Source: an uncultured Bacteroidales bacterium (GTDB lineage: Bacteria; Bacteroidota; Bacteroidia; Bacteroidales; Coprobacteraceae). Taken from it: DNA of 64,000 bases. Under the pieces are notes generated by a model. The model saw only the letters and a program-made list of their open reading frames with translations, had not been told where the DNA came from and made no database searches. Below are positions 19,566 through 27,709 of this stretch, piece after piece. The stretch spans positions 1 to 64,000 of the forward strand of contig CASFRL010000045.1 of NCBI GenBank assembly GCA_949297285.1, read 5' to 3'. Positions within the stretch are counted from its first letter, which is position 1. Every line of letters begins with the position of its first letter. Position numbers and translations under genes: made by a program.

Positions 19566-19958
19566 TTAAACACCAGAACATACCTCAATAAGAATCTCAT
19601 CAAACACTCGTATGCAACACTCATAATAGCCGTCACCTGTTCTTCTTGGGCCATCGAGAATTTCATATCCTTCAGAAGCAAGCCTCTCAGCAAAATCATC
19701 AACGGCACTATCAGAACCTACGGTAAAACTTAAATGATGAAGTCCTGTAAAAATATCTTTGTCTGGTTTCTCTTTCACATCTTCTTTGTGCATAATTTCG
19801 ATGCGAAACTTTCCAGAGTCTGACGTCAATAAATAAGATGAAAACTTCTTCAACGGATTGGTATATTTCTCGCCGGAAGTAAACCCAAAGAATCTTTCAA
19901 AAAAACTTTTGGCACCATTCAAGTCTGAAACGAAGATACCCAAATGATTAACGACCAT
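19566..19958 (-). CDS. VOC (glyoxalase/bleomycin-resistance fold) family protein
   Basis: A 130-residue single vicinal-oxygen-chelate domain in two halves: VVNHLGIFVSDLNGAKSFFERFFGF at the start and LHHLSFTVGSDSAVDDFAERLASEGYEI from about residue 70. The start His (residue 5), the second-half His and the C-terminal EILIEV Glu are at the usual metal-ligand positions. The substrate is unknown; such proteins act as lyases, epimerases, dioxygenases or resistance proteins. It begins one base after the stop of the acyltransferase gene, so both are probably co-transcribed. Confidence 0.8.
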   Translation of the reverse strand: MVVNHLGIFVSDLNGAKSFFERFFGFTSGEKYTNPLKKFSSYLLTSDSGKFRIEIMHKEDVKEKPDKDIFTGLHHLSFTVGSDSAVDDFAERLASEGYEILDGPRRTGDGYYECCIRVFDEILIEVCSGV

Positions 19959-19959
19959 A

Positions 19960-21105
19960 TCATTCTCTTTTAAAACATTTATTAATCAACCACTTGCGGA
20001 CAGGAATATCATAAAGTCTCAAACAACTGTATGCAATAGCGATAGAAAGGAGGAAACAACCAATTGCGACCATCACATGAGCATATACGGGAGCATCAGG
20101 ATGTGACAATGCCCAATTCGTCTGCATATATATCAGTGGATAATGTGTTATGTAGAGTGGATATGACAATTCTCCGAGAAATGTGCATACTTTAGCACTT
20201 TTCTCATCACTAATCCGACTGCCGGCACCCATCATAACTACAAGTGGGAAAAGAACAAGGATACAGAAAGCATTATACATTCCGTTAAGTACATTTTCTT
20301 CTCCTCCGATGCAAGGCAGTGAGAAAACAACGACAAGAATAAGCGAACACCACCAAAAGCCCCCTCTAACTTTTATATACTTTCCTATTCGAGAAATCAA
20401 TAGTCCGACCAGAAATGGATAAAACAGGCGAGTAAGTCCTATATAAACCTGCTCCGAAGTCAGGCTCCACCCCCCGATTACGGTATATATTTGTGCGTTA
20501 CGTTCTTCCGTCAATAGTCCGAAAATATTCCAGTTCAGACAAAGATCAAGTGTGCAAAACGCAGCTAATATTGTCAAGATGGCCAAAACGACTTTTCCTA
20601 TCTTTCTGAGGACCAAAGCATAAAGTATATTGGCTACGTATTCCCAAGTCAATGACCAGTTTGGGCCATTAAAGGAGTTCATTTCTCTCCATCCCCGGAT
20701 ATCCATCTTAAGGCTACAAGGTATCATAAAGCACCCCATAATAAATGCAAGCAGGACTTTCCATCCGGGCACATTGCCGATAAGCCCGAATACCTCACCT
20801 TGTCCAAAGAAATACAAACACGCTCCAATTACAGTTCCCATTATTACCATAGGATGAAGCCTTATCAGACGCCTTTTAAAAAATTCCCAAACGGTCATCC
20901 TGTCCCACCGATCGTCATACGCATATCCTATGACAAATCCGGAAAGGGCAAAAAAGAAATCCACAGCGAGATAACCGTGATTGATCAATTGATAGGCCGG
21001 ACCCTTGGAATAGGTCTCGAAAAGATGAAAAAGTACTACCAGCACAGACGCGACTCCACGAAGTCCATCTAAAATCTCATACCTTGGTTTAGAGGCTAAA
21101 TACAT
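19960..21105 (-). CDS. Acyltransferase 3 family membrane protein
   Basis: A 381-residue integral membrane O-acyltransferase with about ten hydrophobic segments. The N-terminal motif RYEILDGLRGVASVLVVLFH with its Arg and His is the family signature, followed by FFALSGFVIGYAYDDR and RRLIRLHP. The family acetylates or acylates surface sugars, cell wall or small molecules, using a donor from the cytosol. The target here is unknown. The downstream VOC gene is one base away. Confidence 0.88.
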   Translation of the reverse strand: MYLASKPRYEILDGLRGVASVLVVLFHLFETYSKGPAYQLINHGYLAVDFFFALSGFVIGYAYDDRWDRMTVWEFFKRRLIRLHPMVIMGTVIGACLYFFGQGEVFGLIGNVPGWKVLLAFIMGCFMIPCSLKMDIRGWREMNSFNGPNWSLTWEYVANILYALVLRKIGKVVLAILTILAAFCTLDLCLNWNIFGLLTEERNAQIYTVIGGWSLTSEQVYIGLTRLFYPFLVGLLISRIGKYIKVRGGFWWCSLILVVVFSLPCIGGEENVLNGMYNAFCILVLFPLVVMMGAGSRISDEKSAKVCTFLGELSYPLYITHYPLIYMQTNWALSHPDAPVYAHVMVAIGCFLLSIAIAYSCLRLYDIPVRKWLINKCFKRE

Positions 21106-21128
21106 TTCTATGTTTTTTATAAAATATA

Positions 21129-21160
21129 ATCCGGCAATCGAGGGAAGACGCTTGCCGGAT
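21129..21160 (-). terminator. Terminator of the pst operon
   Basis: ATCCGGCAA and TTGCCGGAT form a nine-bp stem 39 bases after the pstB stop, followed on the minus strand by TATATTTTAT. Confidence 0.6.
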
Positions 21161-21199
21161 AGAAAACTGTCTCAAAGAGTTTTTGGACTGTCTCTATTT

Positions 21200-22078
21200 T
21201 TAGCTAAAGACTCCGCTCAAATATTGTTTTGTCAGTTCATGTTTAGGATGGTTGAACAACTCATCGGCCGTTCCTTGCTCGATCATTTCCCCCATGTACA
21301 TAAATACGACATAATCGGCAATACGCAAAGCCTGGCGGAGAGTATGCGTTACCATAATAATACCGTAACGCTCACGTAACTTCAAAAACAGGTCTTCAAT
21401 ATTCTTACTGGAGATAGGATCAAGCGCCGATGTCGATTCGTCGGCCAAAATAAATTGAGGCTCAACGGCCAATCCCCTTGCCAAACACAATCGTTGCTGC
21501 TGCCCTATGGAGAGCGCAGAAGCCGGACTATGCAAACGGTCTTTTACCTCATCCCACAACCCGGTAGCCAAAAGATATTTTTCGACGATCTTGTCTAAGG
21601 TTTTCTTATTTCTTATGCCATGTATGCGGCTACCGAAAGTAATATTGTCATAGATAGACATTGGCAATGGCGTAGGACGTTGCGAGAGCAACCCTATTTT
21701 CTTGCGGATATGGGTAATCTCGGCCTTTTTATCATAAATATCTTCTCCATCTACAAAAACCCGTCCTTCTACACGTACATGCTCTGTCGTATCGATCATT
21801 CTGTTAATGCTCTTCAGCAATGTCGTCTTACCACAACCTGAAGGGCCTATAATACAGGTGATTTTCTTATCGTGCAACTGCAAACTTATATCTTTCAGTA
21901 TGTGAGTATTTTGAATATAGATATTGAGTTTTTCTATATTTATCGTAGCATCTTTCTTCGCATCAGCCTCTATGTCCAAATGTTCATCGGTCTTTTCCTT
22001 ATCGGTTTTGGAAATATCACTGCGCCATTCTTCGAAACGCTTAAAAGCATTTGTGAATTTAGAACTATCTTTCTCCAT
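21200..22078 (-). CDS. pstB: Phosphate ABC transporter ATP-binding protein
   Basis: A 292-residue ATPase of the high-affinity phosphate importer. Walker A is GPSGCGKTT, the signature is LSIGQQQRL (commonly LSGGQQQRL), Walker B with the catalytic Glu is FILADESTSALDP, and the switch His is in MVTHT. A charged extension of about 45 residues precedes the ATPase domain; PstB usually starts close to the first strand (here INIEKLNIYI). The gene overlaps pstA as TAATG, so translation is coupled. It is the last gene of the operon; no phoU is present downstream. Confidence 0.93.
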   Translation of the reverse strand: MEKDSSKFTNAFKRFEEWRSDISKTDKEKTDEHLDIEADAKKDATINIEKLNIYIQNTHILKDISLQLHDKKITCIIGPSGCGKTTLLKSINRMIDTTEHVRVEGRVFVDGEDIYDKKAEITHIRKKIGLLSQRPTPLPMSIYDNITFGSRIHGIRNKKTLDKIVEKYLLATGLWDEVKDRLHSPASALSIGQQQRLCLARGLAVEPQFILADESTSALDPISSKNIEDLFLKLRERYGIIMVTHTLRQALRIADYVVFMYMGEMIEQGTADELFNHPKHELTKQYLSGVFS

Positions 22079-22926
22079 TATTTAATTTTATTTTTTGAGA
22101 ATCTATATGTAATCATTCGCCCTATAATACTTAACACCAACACAATTATGGTCAGTAAGAGGGCTGCGGCATAAGCCCGTTCGCGTACCTCCGGAGTAGG
22201 ACTGCTCAATTGAAAGAATATCGAGAGCGGAAGCGTTGCCGCCGGTTGGTTCAATGAGGTCGGAATACTGTCGGTAAAACCGGCCGTGAACATAACTCCG
22301 GCAGCATCACCGATAGCCCGGCCGATAGAAAGCAACGTTGCAGTCGTAATACCCGGCGCAATCTGACGTATCGCTACTTTAATGGCTTCCAACCGCGTAG
22401 CGCCAAGCGAATAAGTTGCATCAAGCAATTCCTTGGGGAGTTGACGGGCAACCTCATCCATAGAACGCACAAATATGGGTATGATCAACAAGGTTATTAC
22501 GATAATACCGCCCAGCAAAGAGGTACGCAGACCGAAAAATATCATGATCGTAAATGCAAATGCACCATAGACAATCGACGGTATTCCATACAATACGTCG
22601 AAAGAAAGGCGTGTCAAACTTGCCAGTTTCGAATCTTTCTTTAAATAAATATTGACAAAAAAGACTATCGGAATACTTATGCATAAGCCCAATATCGTCG
22701 AGGCTCCAACGATATAAAGCGATCCGACAATCGCGTTTAATACGCCGCCTTCTTTCCCAATATAAAATCCGCCGCCCGGCAATTTAGTCACCATATCCCA
22801 CGACATGGCCGGCCATCCGTTCTTTATGATTGTGATCAAAATACTTCCCAAAAATGCAAAGACCAGCAACAAGGAGAGTACCATCAAAACATAAAATATT
22901 TTTTCTACAATAAATTTCATTTTCAT
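22078..22926 (-). CDS. pstA: Phosphate ABC transporter permease PstA
   Basis: A 282-residue inner-membrane permease with about six transmembrane segments. The coupling-loop motif DEVARQLPKELLDATYSLGATRLEAIK is the EAA loop of the PstA family, and the C-terminal half has SIGRAIGDAAGVMFTAG. An unusually clear Shine-Dalgarno GGAGG lies seven bases before the ATG, which is rare in this phylum. It is 11 bases downstream of pstC. Confidence 0.93.
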   Translation of the reverse strand: MKMKFIVEKIFYVLMVLSLLLVFAFLGSILITIIKNGWPAMSWDMVTKLPGGGFYIGKEGGVLNAIVGSLYIVGASTILGLCISIPIVFFVNIYLKKDSKLASLTRLSFDVLYGIPSIVYGAFAFTIMIFFGLRTSLLGGIIVITLLIIPIFVRSMDEVARQLPKELLDATYSLGATRLEAIKVAIRQIAPGITTATLLSIGRAIGDAAGVMFTAGFTDSIPTSLNQPAATLPLSIFFQLSSPTPEVRERAYAAALLLTIIVLVLSIIGRMITYRFSKNKIK

Positions 22927-22937
22927 TTTGAGACCTC

Positions 22938-23846
22938 CTACAATTTAAACTTTTTCTCCACATGCTGTAACATTATGCGTGAGGCAAGATTGAATACCAA
23001 GATGATAAAAAACAGGATAAATGCGGCAAACATCAACGCCGACTCGTATAACGGCAGAGACAACATCTCTCCATAATTGTTGGCGATAAGCGCCGGAAGA
23101 GGATAGCAGGAATCAAAAAGGGAGTGCGGAATTTCGGCATAGTTTCCGCAAACCATCAATACGGCTATCGTTTCACCGAATGCCTTGGATATTGCCAACA
23201 CAACAGCGGCGATTATTCCGGGCATCGATTTTCGGAGAATCACTTTGGTAGAGATTTGCCATTTGGTTGCACCTAAAGAGGCTGCAGCATCCCGATAATC
23301 TTGAGGGACAATCGTAAATATCTCGATAAACAGACTGACTAATATGGGCAATATCATAACGCCGAGTACGATACCACTGGCCAAGACTGTGTATCCGCTG
23401 GTATATTCTACAAAATGAGGTCCTAACTTATCGGCAATCCAAGGTACGATAATCAATGTACCCCATACGCCAAAAACGACAGAGGGAATTCCGGCCAAAA
23501 TATCCAACACCGGAAATACGACTCGCTTTGTCCACGAATGGGCATATTCGGACAGATAAATCGCAGATAGCAAAGAAATTGGTAATGCAATAAGAATAGA
23601 AAGAGCGGTTACGGCTAAAGTACCGACAATAAAAGGAAGAAAGCCGAACTCTCCGCTCAACGGTTTCCAATCGGCATTGGTCAGCAACGACCACAAAGAA
23701 TGTTCTTCCAATATCATCCGAGACTTCATATACAGCCCGATACCCATGAAAACTAAAACAAGTAATGACAAAATCGTCAAAATAAACATAAACGATTTTG
23801 TCATTCTATCTTTCAGTAATCTTCTTTTTAACAAAGACACATCCAT
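22938..23846 (-). CDS. pstC: Phosphate ABC transporter permease PstC
   Basis: A 302-residue permease with about six transmembrane segments and the EAA loop (VPQDYRDAAASLGATKWQISTKVI). The family segment KAFGETIAVLMVCGN follows. It starts four bases after pstS and partners PstA in the importer channel. Confidence 0.93.
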   Translation of the reverse strand: MDVSLLKRRLLKDRMTKSFMFILTILSLLVLVFMGIGLYMKSRMILEEHSLWSLLTNADWKPLSGEFGFLPFIVGTLAVTALSILIALPISLLSAIYLSEYAHSWTKRVVFPVLDILAGIPSVVFGVWGTLIIVPWIADKLGPHFVEYTSGYTVLASGIVLGVMILPILVSLFIEIFTIVPQDYRDAAASLGATKWQISTKVILRKSMPGIIAAVVLAISKAFGETIAVLMVCGNYAEIPHSLFDSCYPLPALIANNYGEMLSLPLYESALMFAAFILFFIILVFNLASRIMLQHVEKKFKL

Positions 23847-23850
23847 TATT

Positions 23851-24807
23851 TTATTTTTTCAGTTTGGCAAGTTCTTGATTTATTGTTGTTTTCGACAAGC
23901 CGATATATCCGGTAGCATTGGCATATTTCTGACCTTCAGTCAGTATATATTTTATAAACTCAACAACTACCTGTTTTTTGGGTACTCCATTAGAAACCAA
24001 AAACAAATTACGGGCAGGAGGTGAAGGATATTTTCCGCTAACAATGGCCTTAATCAGCGAAAGACTGTTATCGTAAAAATTCTCTGCCGGATCTATTTTA
24101 CCGTTTCCATTGACATCCAACGGAATAATAGCAAGACCGGCATAGGGCCGCCGTGTTTTTTGATCATAGGCATAAGCTATATTGTTAAATCCTATACCCA
24201 CTTTGTCTTTCTGAATTGCAGAGGCAACTCCCGGATCGCCGAAAACTGCCGTCCCTTCAAGATCTTCTTGTCTCTTTCCGAACCATGCTGCCCACGTTTC
24301 TGCTGCACCGCAAGCATCGGAACGGGTGTAAACATGCAAAGGCACTTTCGATGCTGTACCCAATACCTGACCCCAAGTCTTGTATTTTCCACTCCATAAA
24401 TTCAAAGCTGCACTTTTTTTAAGACCTTTTGCCTTAATATCCCGAATCAAGGGATTGGCAGCATTTACAGTAGGAACAACAGCATCTTTAACAACAGCAA
24501 ATGCAACGGCTCCTTTCTGTATTTCTACATCATGAACATCTCGTGATACCATACCCAGATCGACAACTTTGGCTAGTGCATCGGTCATTCCTTTTCCGGC
24601 ACCGCCTCCGGATATATCGATACGAACATTCGGGTGTATTTTTTTGAATTCTTCTGCCCACTTAACCACCATGGGATACAGAGCAAATGCTCCGGACAGA
24701 GATATTTCACCTTTTAAATTATCTTTTGTTTGTGCATTTGCCGGATGTATCAATCCTCCCACATATACAACTAACAATAATCCTGCAAAGATTTTTTTCA
24801 TACGCAT
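23851..24807 (-). CDS. pstS: Phosphate ABC transporter substrate-binding protein
   Basis: A 318-residue periplasmic phosphate-binding protein with a signal peptide (about residues 1-25). The ligand-binding segments are LSGAFALYPMVVKWAEEF near the start, DISGGGAGKGMTDALAKVVDLGMVSRDV, and YTRSDACGAAETW. Unusually, residues 231-242 (DVNGNGKIDPAE) form a perfect EF-hand-type loop (D-x-N-x-N-G-x-I-D-x-x-E), suggesting bound calcium. It is the first gene of pstSCAB. A TACATTTG -7 motif is present upstream at 24905-24912; expression should rise under phosphate limitation, but no Pho box could be identified. Confidence 0.92.
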   Translation of the reverse strand: MRMKKIFAGLLLVVYVGGLIHPANAQTKDNLKGEISLSGAFALYPMVVKWAEEFKKIHPNVRIDISGGGAGKGMTDALAKVVDLGMVSRDVHDVEIQKGAVAFAVVKDAVVPTVNAANPLIRDIKAKGLKKSAALNLWSGKYKTWGQVLGTASKVPLHVYTRSDACGAAETWAAWFGKRQEDLEGTAVFGDPGVASAIQKDKVGIGFNNIAYAYDQKTRRPYAGLAIIPLDVNGNGKIDPAENFYDNSLSLIKAIVSGKYPSPPARNLFLVSNGVPKKQVVVEFIKYILTEGQKYANATGYIGLSKTTINQELAKLKK

Positions 24808-24904
24808 AACTCATTTTAATTATATTCTTCAGAAATACGAAAGGGAACATCCTCTCTCTCCGGACTCGATTTCAAGCCTTGATTTTTTATTTTTATAACG
24901 CTTA

Positions 24905-24912
24905 CAAATGTA
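24905..24912 (-). promoter_or_regulatory. -7 motif for pstSCAB
   Basis: TACATTTG on the minus strand matches TAnnTTTG. No -33 TTTG is present, as expected if an activator is needed. The predicted leader is about 90 bases. Confidence 0.45.
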
Positions 24913-25203
24913 TAAATTAAATTGAAAATAAAATAAATGTTTACAGTTTTTTAGATAATAGATTGAAACAGGAAGAATTTGTTTCTCCTTAACGGATTAT
25001 TGCATCAAAAGTGATGCAAAATATCCCCGATCATGACATCTTCGACAACTCGGCTTATCCGCAAATCATATCCATATCTGCTTTTTGAGCCACACATTGA
25101 TATTGCCGTAAAAGATGCAGACTCGAGAAATACGAAAAACAGGCACAACTATTTTTCGAGCGAATGGTACCTTGAGAAAAGAGCTCATTTATCCCCTTCA
25201 ATC
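24913..25203. other. Intergenic region without a supported gene
   Basis: AT-rich spacer between the pst promoter region and the terminator of the NlpC/P60 gene. A 70-codon plus-strand frame (25033-25245) runs into the terminator hairpin, has no recognisable domain and no promoter motif; I do not regard it as a gene. Confidence 0.5.
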
Positions 25204-25243
25204 AAAACGGGACAATTCTCTAAAAAAGAACTGTCCCGTTTTT
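25204..25243. terminator. Terminator of the NlpC/P60 gene
   Basis: AAAACGGGACA and TGTCCCGTTTT form a stem interrupted by one base and extended by TTCT/AGAA. It lies 18 bases past the NlpC/P60 stop, with T tracts on both sides. Confidence 0.8.
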
Positions 25244-25260
25244 AAATATATATATAATCG

Positions 25261-25878
25261 TTAGTCTAATCTATCTAAAATCGGAGTATTATTTTCGATC
25301 ACTCTCCGCGCTCCGACATAACGCTTTGCATAATACAGGGCATCGCTCGATTCTTCGCAAATGCCTTTTGAACAAGACGCATGTATAAATTTAAATTTTC
25401 CATCGGGCAATACATCCGATACCAAACCGACATGTCCAACCCGTGAAGAAGCCGCATTGCGACCTTTAAAAAATACGAGGTCGCCACGTTGTATATTCTG
25501 CTTATCGACATGGGCACCTTGTAAATATTGTGCAGCAGACGAAGCATTCAATTTCAATGCTATTTTCTTAAATACATAATATGTAAATCCCGAGCAATCG
25601 AAACTCGAAGGGCCTTTACTCCCCCGACAATAGGGACGCCCTTTCAGCCGTGATGCATACTCGAGCAAAGAGTCTACGGTAGTTTTTCCCGTATATGAAG
25701 ACAAGTCGGGCAATAATTTATCTATATCTCCTGTAAGAGAAATTTGCGTTTGTTTATTCTCTGCTGTCTTGGACGCCTCTTTTTTCTGCGACCAAACATC
25801 GAACGAGACAACCGGAAGCAAAAATATAATGATGAATAAGAGATGTAGTATATTGTTTTTCCGACGAGTGTTATTCAT
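25261..25878 (-). CDS. NlpC/P60 family cell-wall hydrolase (C40 peptidase)
   Basis: A 205-residue secreted enzyme predicted to cut peptide stems of peptidoglycan. It has an N-terminal signal or anchor (about residues 10-30) and a C-terminal NlpC/P60 domain from about residue 60. Catalytic Cys is in FDCSGFTYYVF (near residue 95), the His in RVGHVGLV and the third polar residue in KFIHAS; RGDLVFFKG is a typical strand. No extra binding domain is visible. It is monocistronic, with a TAAATTTG -7 motif at 25910-25917. Confidence 0.9.
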   Translation of the reverse strand: MNNTRRKNNILHLLFIIIFLLPVVSFDVWSQKKEASKTAENKQTQISLTGDIDKLLPDLSSYTGKTTVDSLLEYASRLKGRPYCRGSKGPSSFDCSGFTYYVFKKIALKLNASSAAQYLQGAHVDKQNIQRGDLVFFKGRNAASSRVGHVGLVSDVLPDGKFKFIHASCSKGICEESSDALYYAKRYVGARRVIENNTPILDRLD

Positions 25879-25909
25879 GTTTTACCACTTCATTTAGTTT
25901 TCGATGATT

Positions 25910-25917
25910 CAAATTTA
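25910..25917 (-). promoter_or_regulatory. -7 motif for the NlpC/P60 gene
   Basis: TAAATTTG on the minus strand, about 30 bases before the ATG, matches TAnnTTTG. A -33 box is not evident. Confidence 0.45.
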
Positions 25918-26204
25918 AGATAAAAATTTCGAAAAAGAAAAACTAAACCATGATTTAATCGCACTTTTAACGTAAGACACAATAGATTCACAAATGTTAA
26001 AACAAATAGACATTTAACTAAATAGCCGAAATCTATTTTAATTTTCTTCTGTCAAAAGAGAGTTACTTTACACCAAAACATCTGTTAAACAGATTCTTTC
26101 ATCTGAAATCGAGATCGAGTAAAACGACCGTTATCGACAACATCGATACTGTATGAAAAGGGACAACCTTTTTTTACGCTTCGTTCAGGAATCCTGTACT
26201 TTCT
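25918..26204. other. Intergenic region with no visible feature
   Basis: AT-rich sequence between the NlpC/P60 promoter and the stop of the Omp85-like gene. I see no open frame with domain features, no strong hairpin and no repeat. Confidence 0.5.
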
Positions 26205-27440
26205 TTAAAATGCTTCGTTTATATTAAAGAGAAAACCGGTCTGGTTTTTCCCGAAACCATAGTCTAAACGCACATTGACCCGTTTCTTAAATTCCCAACG
26301 ATACCCCAAGCCGTAATTGGGCAAAGTTTGTTTCCATTGGAAAGATTTGAAATCATGAAATACGTTTCCGGCACCTCCCCAAACGACAATTCCGTGCCGT
26401 TTCCAAATCCGTTGACGAAACTCGACCTGTATCTCTCCGATATTGCGATCTCGATATTGCCCTTCATAATACCCCCTCATGCGAAACGATCCTCCCAATC
26501 GGGGCATCATAGTCCATGGGGTATTTCCAAAGGTAAATTTAGTATGTATATCGATTGCCAGAATGCAATTTTTCCACACCTTTTGAAAAATATCCGCCAA
26601 TAAATCGGTCGAGTAAAAGACGTTTTTATTCCCTGTAAAACCGGGATATAAACTTTGTTCTAATTTTAAATAGACACCTTTGTACGGATTGGACTGGAAA
26701 TCTCTGGTATCGTAAGATACAGATCCCCCCACTCCTACCGAAAATGTAGATTTGGATGCACCGTTCAACGCTTGAGGCTTTTCGAAATCCATCCCCGCAA
26801 CATAGTCAAAACTTGCCAAAGGACCGGCATACAGATTATGTGCCAACCGAAAAAGGAAATCTACTTTAACTTGATTTTGTATGCGTTTATAGTGACCCTT
26901 GTTATCGGGATTATCTCCGGCATCATATCCTACTCCCCAAAAATAACCGGGGAAAGAGAAAAAATACAAATTATATAACAACCTGTATTTATCTTCCGGA
27001 AAGAAATGTGTTCCCTTTACCCCTAAAAGGTAAAATCCGGTAGTAGATATGTCTCCATACAATGAGACGATCGAGGGTTGCAACAGCGTATCTTTACCTT
27101 GATAAAGTCCGGCAGCAACGATACCAAGCCCTAATTTCGTATCGCTCGAATAATGAGGTCCTCCGATAATACTGAAATCGAACTTTTTACGAGGCTTCGG
27201 TTTATTGGCATCACCGAAATAATTTAAAAAACGGCGAAAAAAAGAGACCTTTGTAACAACATCGGAACTGTCTTGAGTAGAAGAAAAGGACGTTTCTGCC
27301 GCAGAAGGAGTTACAGAAGGTTCTGTAATAAGAGCCGGATTATGTTTTACAGAATCGACATCCGAATATGTCGAAGCAAAAGAAACACACTCTCCCGAAC
27401 ACACTAAAATCATTAATATAAAAATCCAAACCTCCTTCAT
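26205..27440 (-). CDS. Omp85-type outer-membrane barrel without POTRA repeats
   Basis: About 411 residues from the ATG at 27440; a TTG 11 codons upstream is less likely. A signal peptide (to about residue 20) is followed by a Ser/Thr-rich linker of about 70 residues and then a barrel that starts FDFSIIGGPHYSSDTKLGLG. The motif SFRMRGYYEGQYRDRN corresponds to the conserved R-G-Y/F loop of the BamA/TamA surface-antigen domain. There is no room for POTRA domains, which distinguishes it from the two TamL-like proteins. The chain ends in Phe. Role unknown. It is a single-gene unit. Confidence 0.75.
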   Translation of the reverse strand: MKEVWIFILMILVCSGECVSFASTYSDVDSVKHNPALITEPSVTPSAAETSFSSTQDSSDVVTKVSFFRRFLNYFGDANKPKPRKKFDFSIIGGPHYSSDTKLGLGIVAAGLYQGKDTLLQPSIVSLYGDISTTGFYLLGVKGTHFFPEDKYRLLYNLYFFSFPGYFWGVGYDAGDNPDNKGHYKRIQNQVKVDFLFRLAHNLYAGPLASFDYVAGMDFEKPQALNGASKSTFSVGVGGSVSYDTRDFQSNPYKGVYLKLEQSLYPGFTGNKNVFYSTDLLADIFQKVWKNCILAIDIHTKFTFGNTPWTMMPRLGGSFRMRGYYEGQYRDRNIGEIQVEFRQRIWKRHGIVVWGGAGNVFHDFKSFQWKQTLPNYGLGYRWEFKKRVNVRLDYGFGKNQTGFLFNINEAF

Positions 27441-27675
27441 ATAATTCGACAAATACCTATTTATCAATAACAAGTATAACCCTAAAATGTTTACAATCTC
27501 TTTTTTACCTGTCTATTCGAACTGTAAAACAGAACGACCGGGCAAATTTACGACAAAACGTTTTAGGTAAAAATAGTTTTCTGTAAATTATAATTAAATA
27601 TTATATAATACAAAAAAGTTATATTTTGATATTTTAAAGTAAACTACCGTACAACTTTCAGAAAAAAAATATTTT

Positions 27676-27683
27676 TACCTTTG
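27676..27683 (+). promoter_or_regulatory. -7 motif for the ModF-like gene
   Basis: TACCTTTG, 26 bases before the ATG, matches TAnnTTTG. A weak TTTC lies 16 bases upstream. Confidence 0.55.
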
Positions 27684-27709
27684 CACTTTCTATTATAACC
27701 GATATTACA

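Noticed and set aside
21165-21200. Direct repeat ACTGTCTC twice within about 30 bases after pstB
   Set aside because: Too short, overlaps the end of the pst operon, and no protein or promoter argues for a binding site.
25033-25245. A 70-codon plus-strand frame upstream of the NlpC/P60 terminator
   Set aside because: It ends inside the terminator hairpin, has no promoter motif or domain signal, and its composition is random-like.
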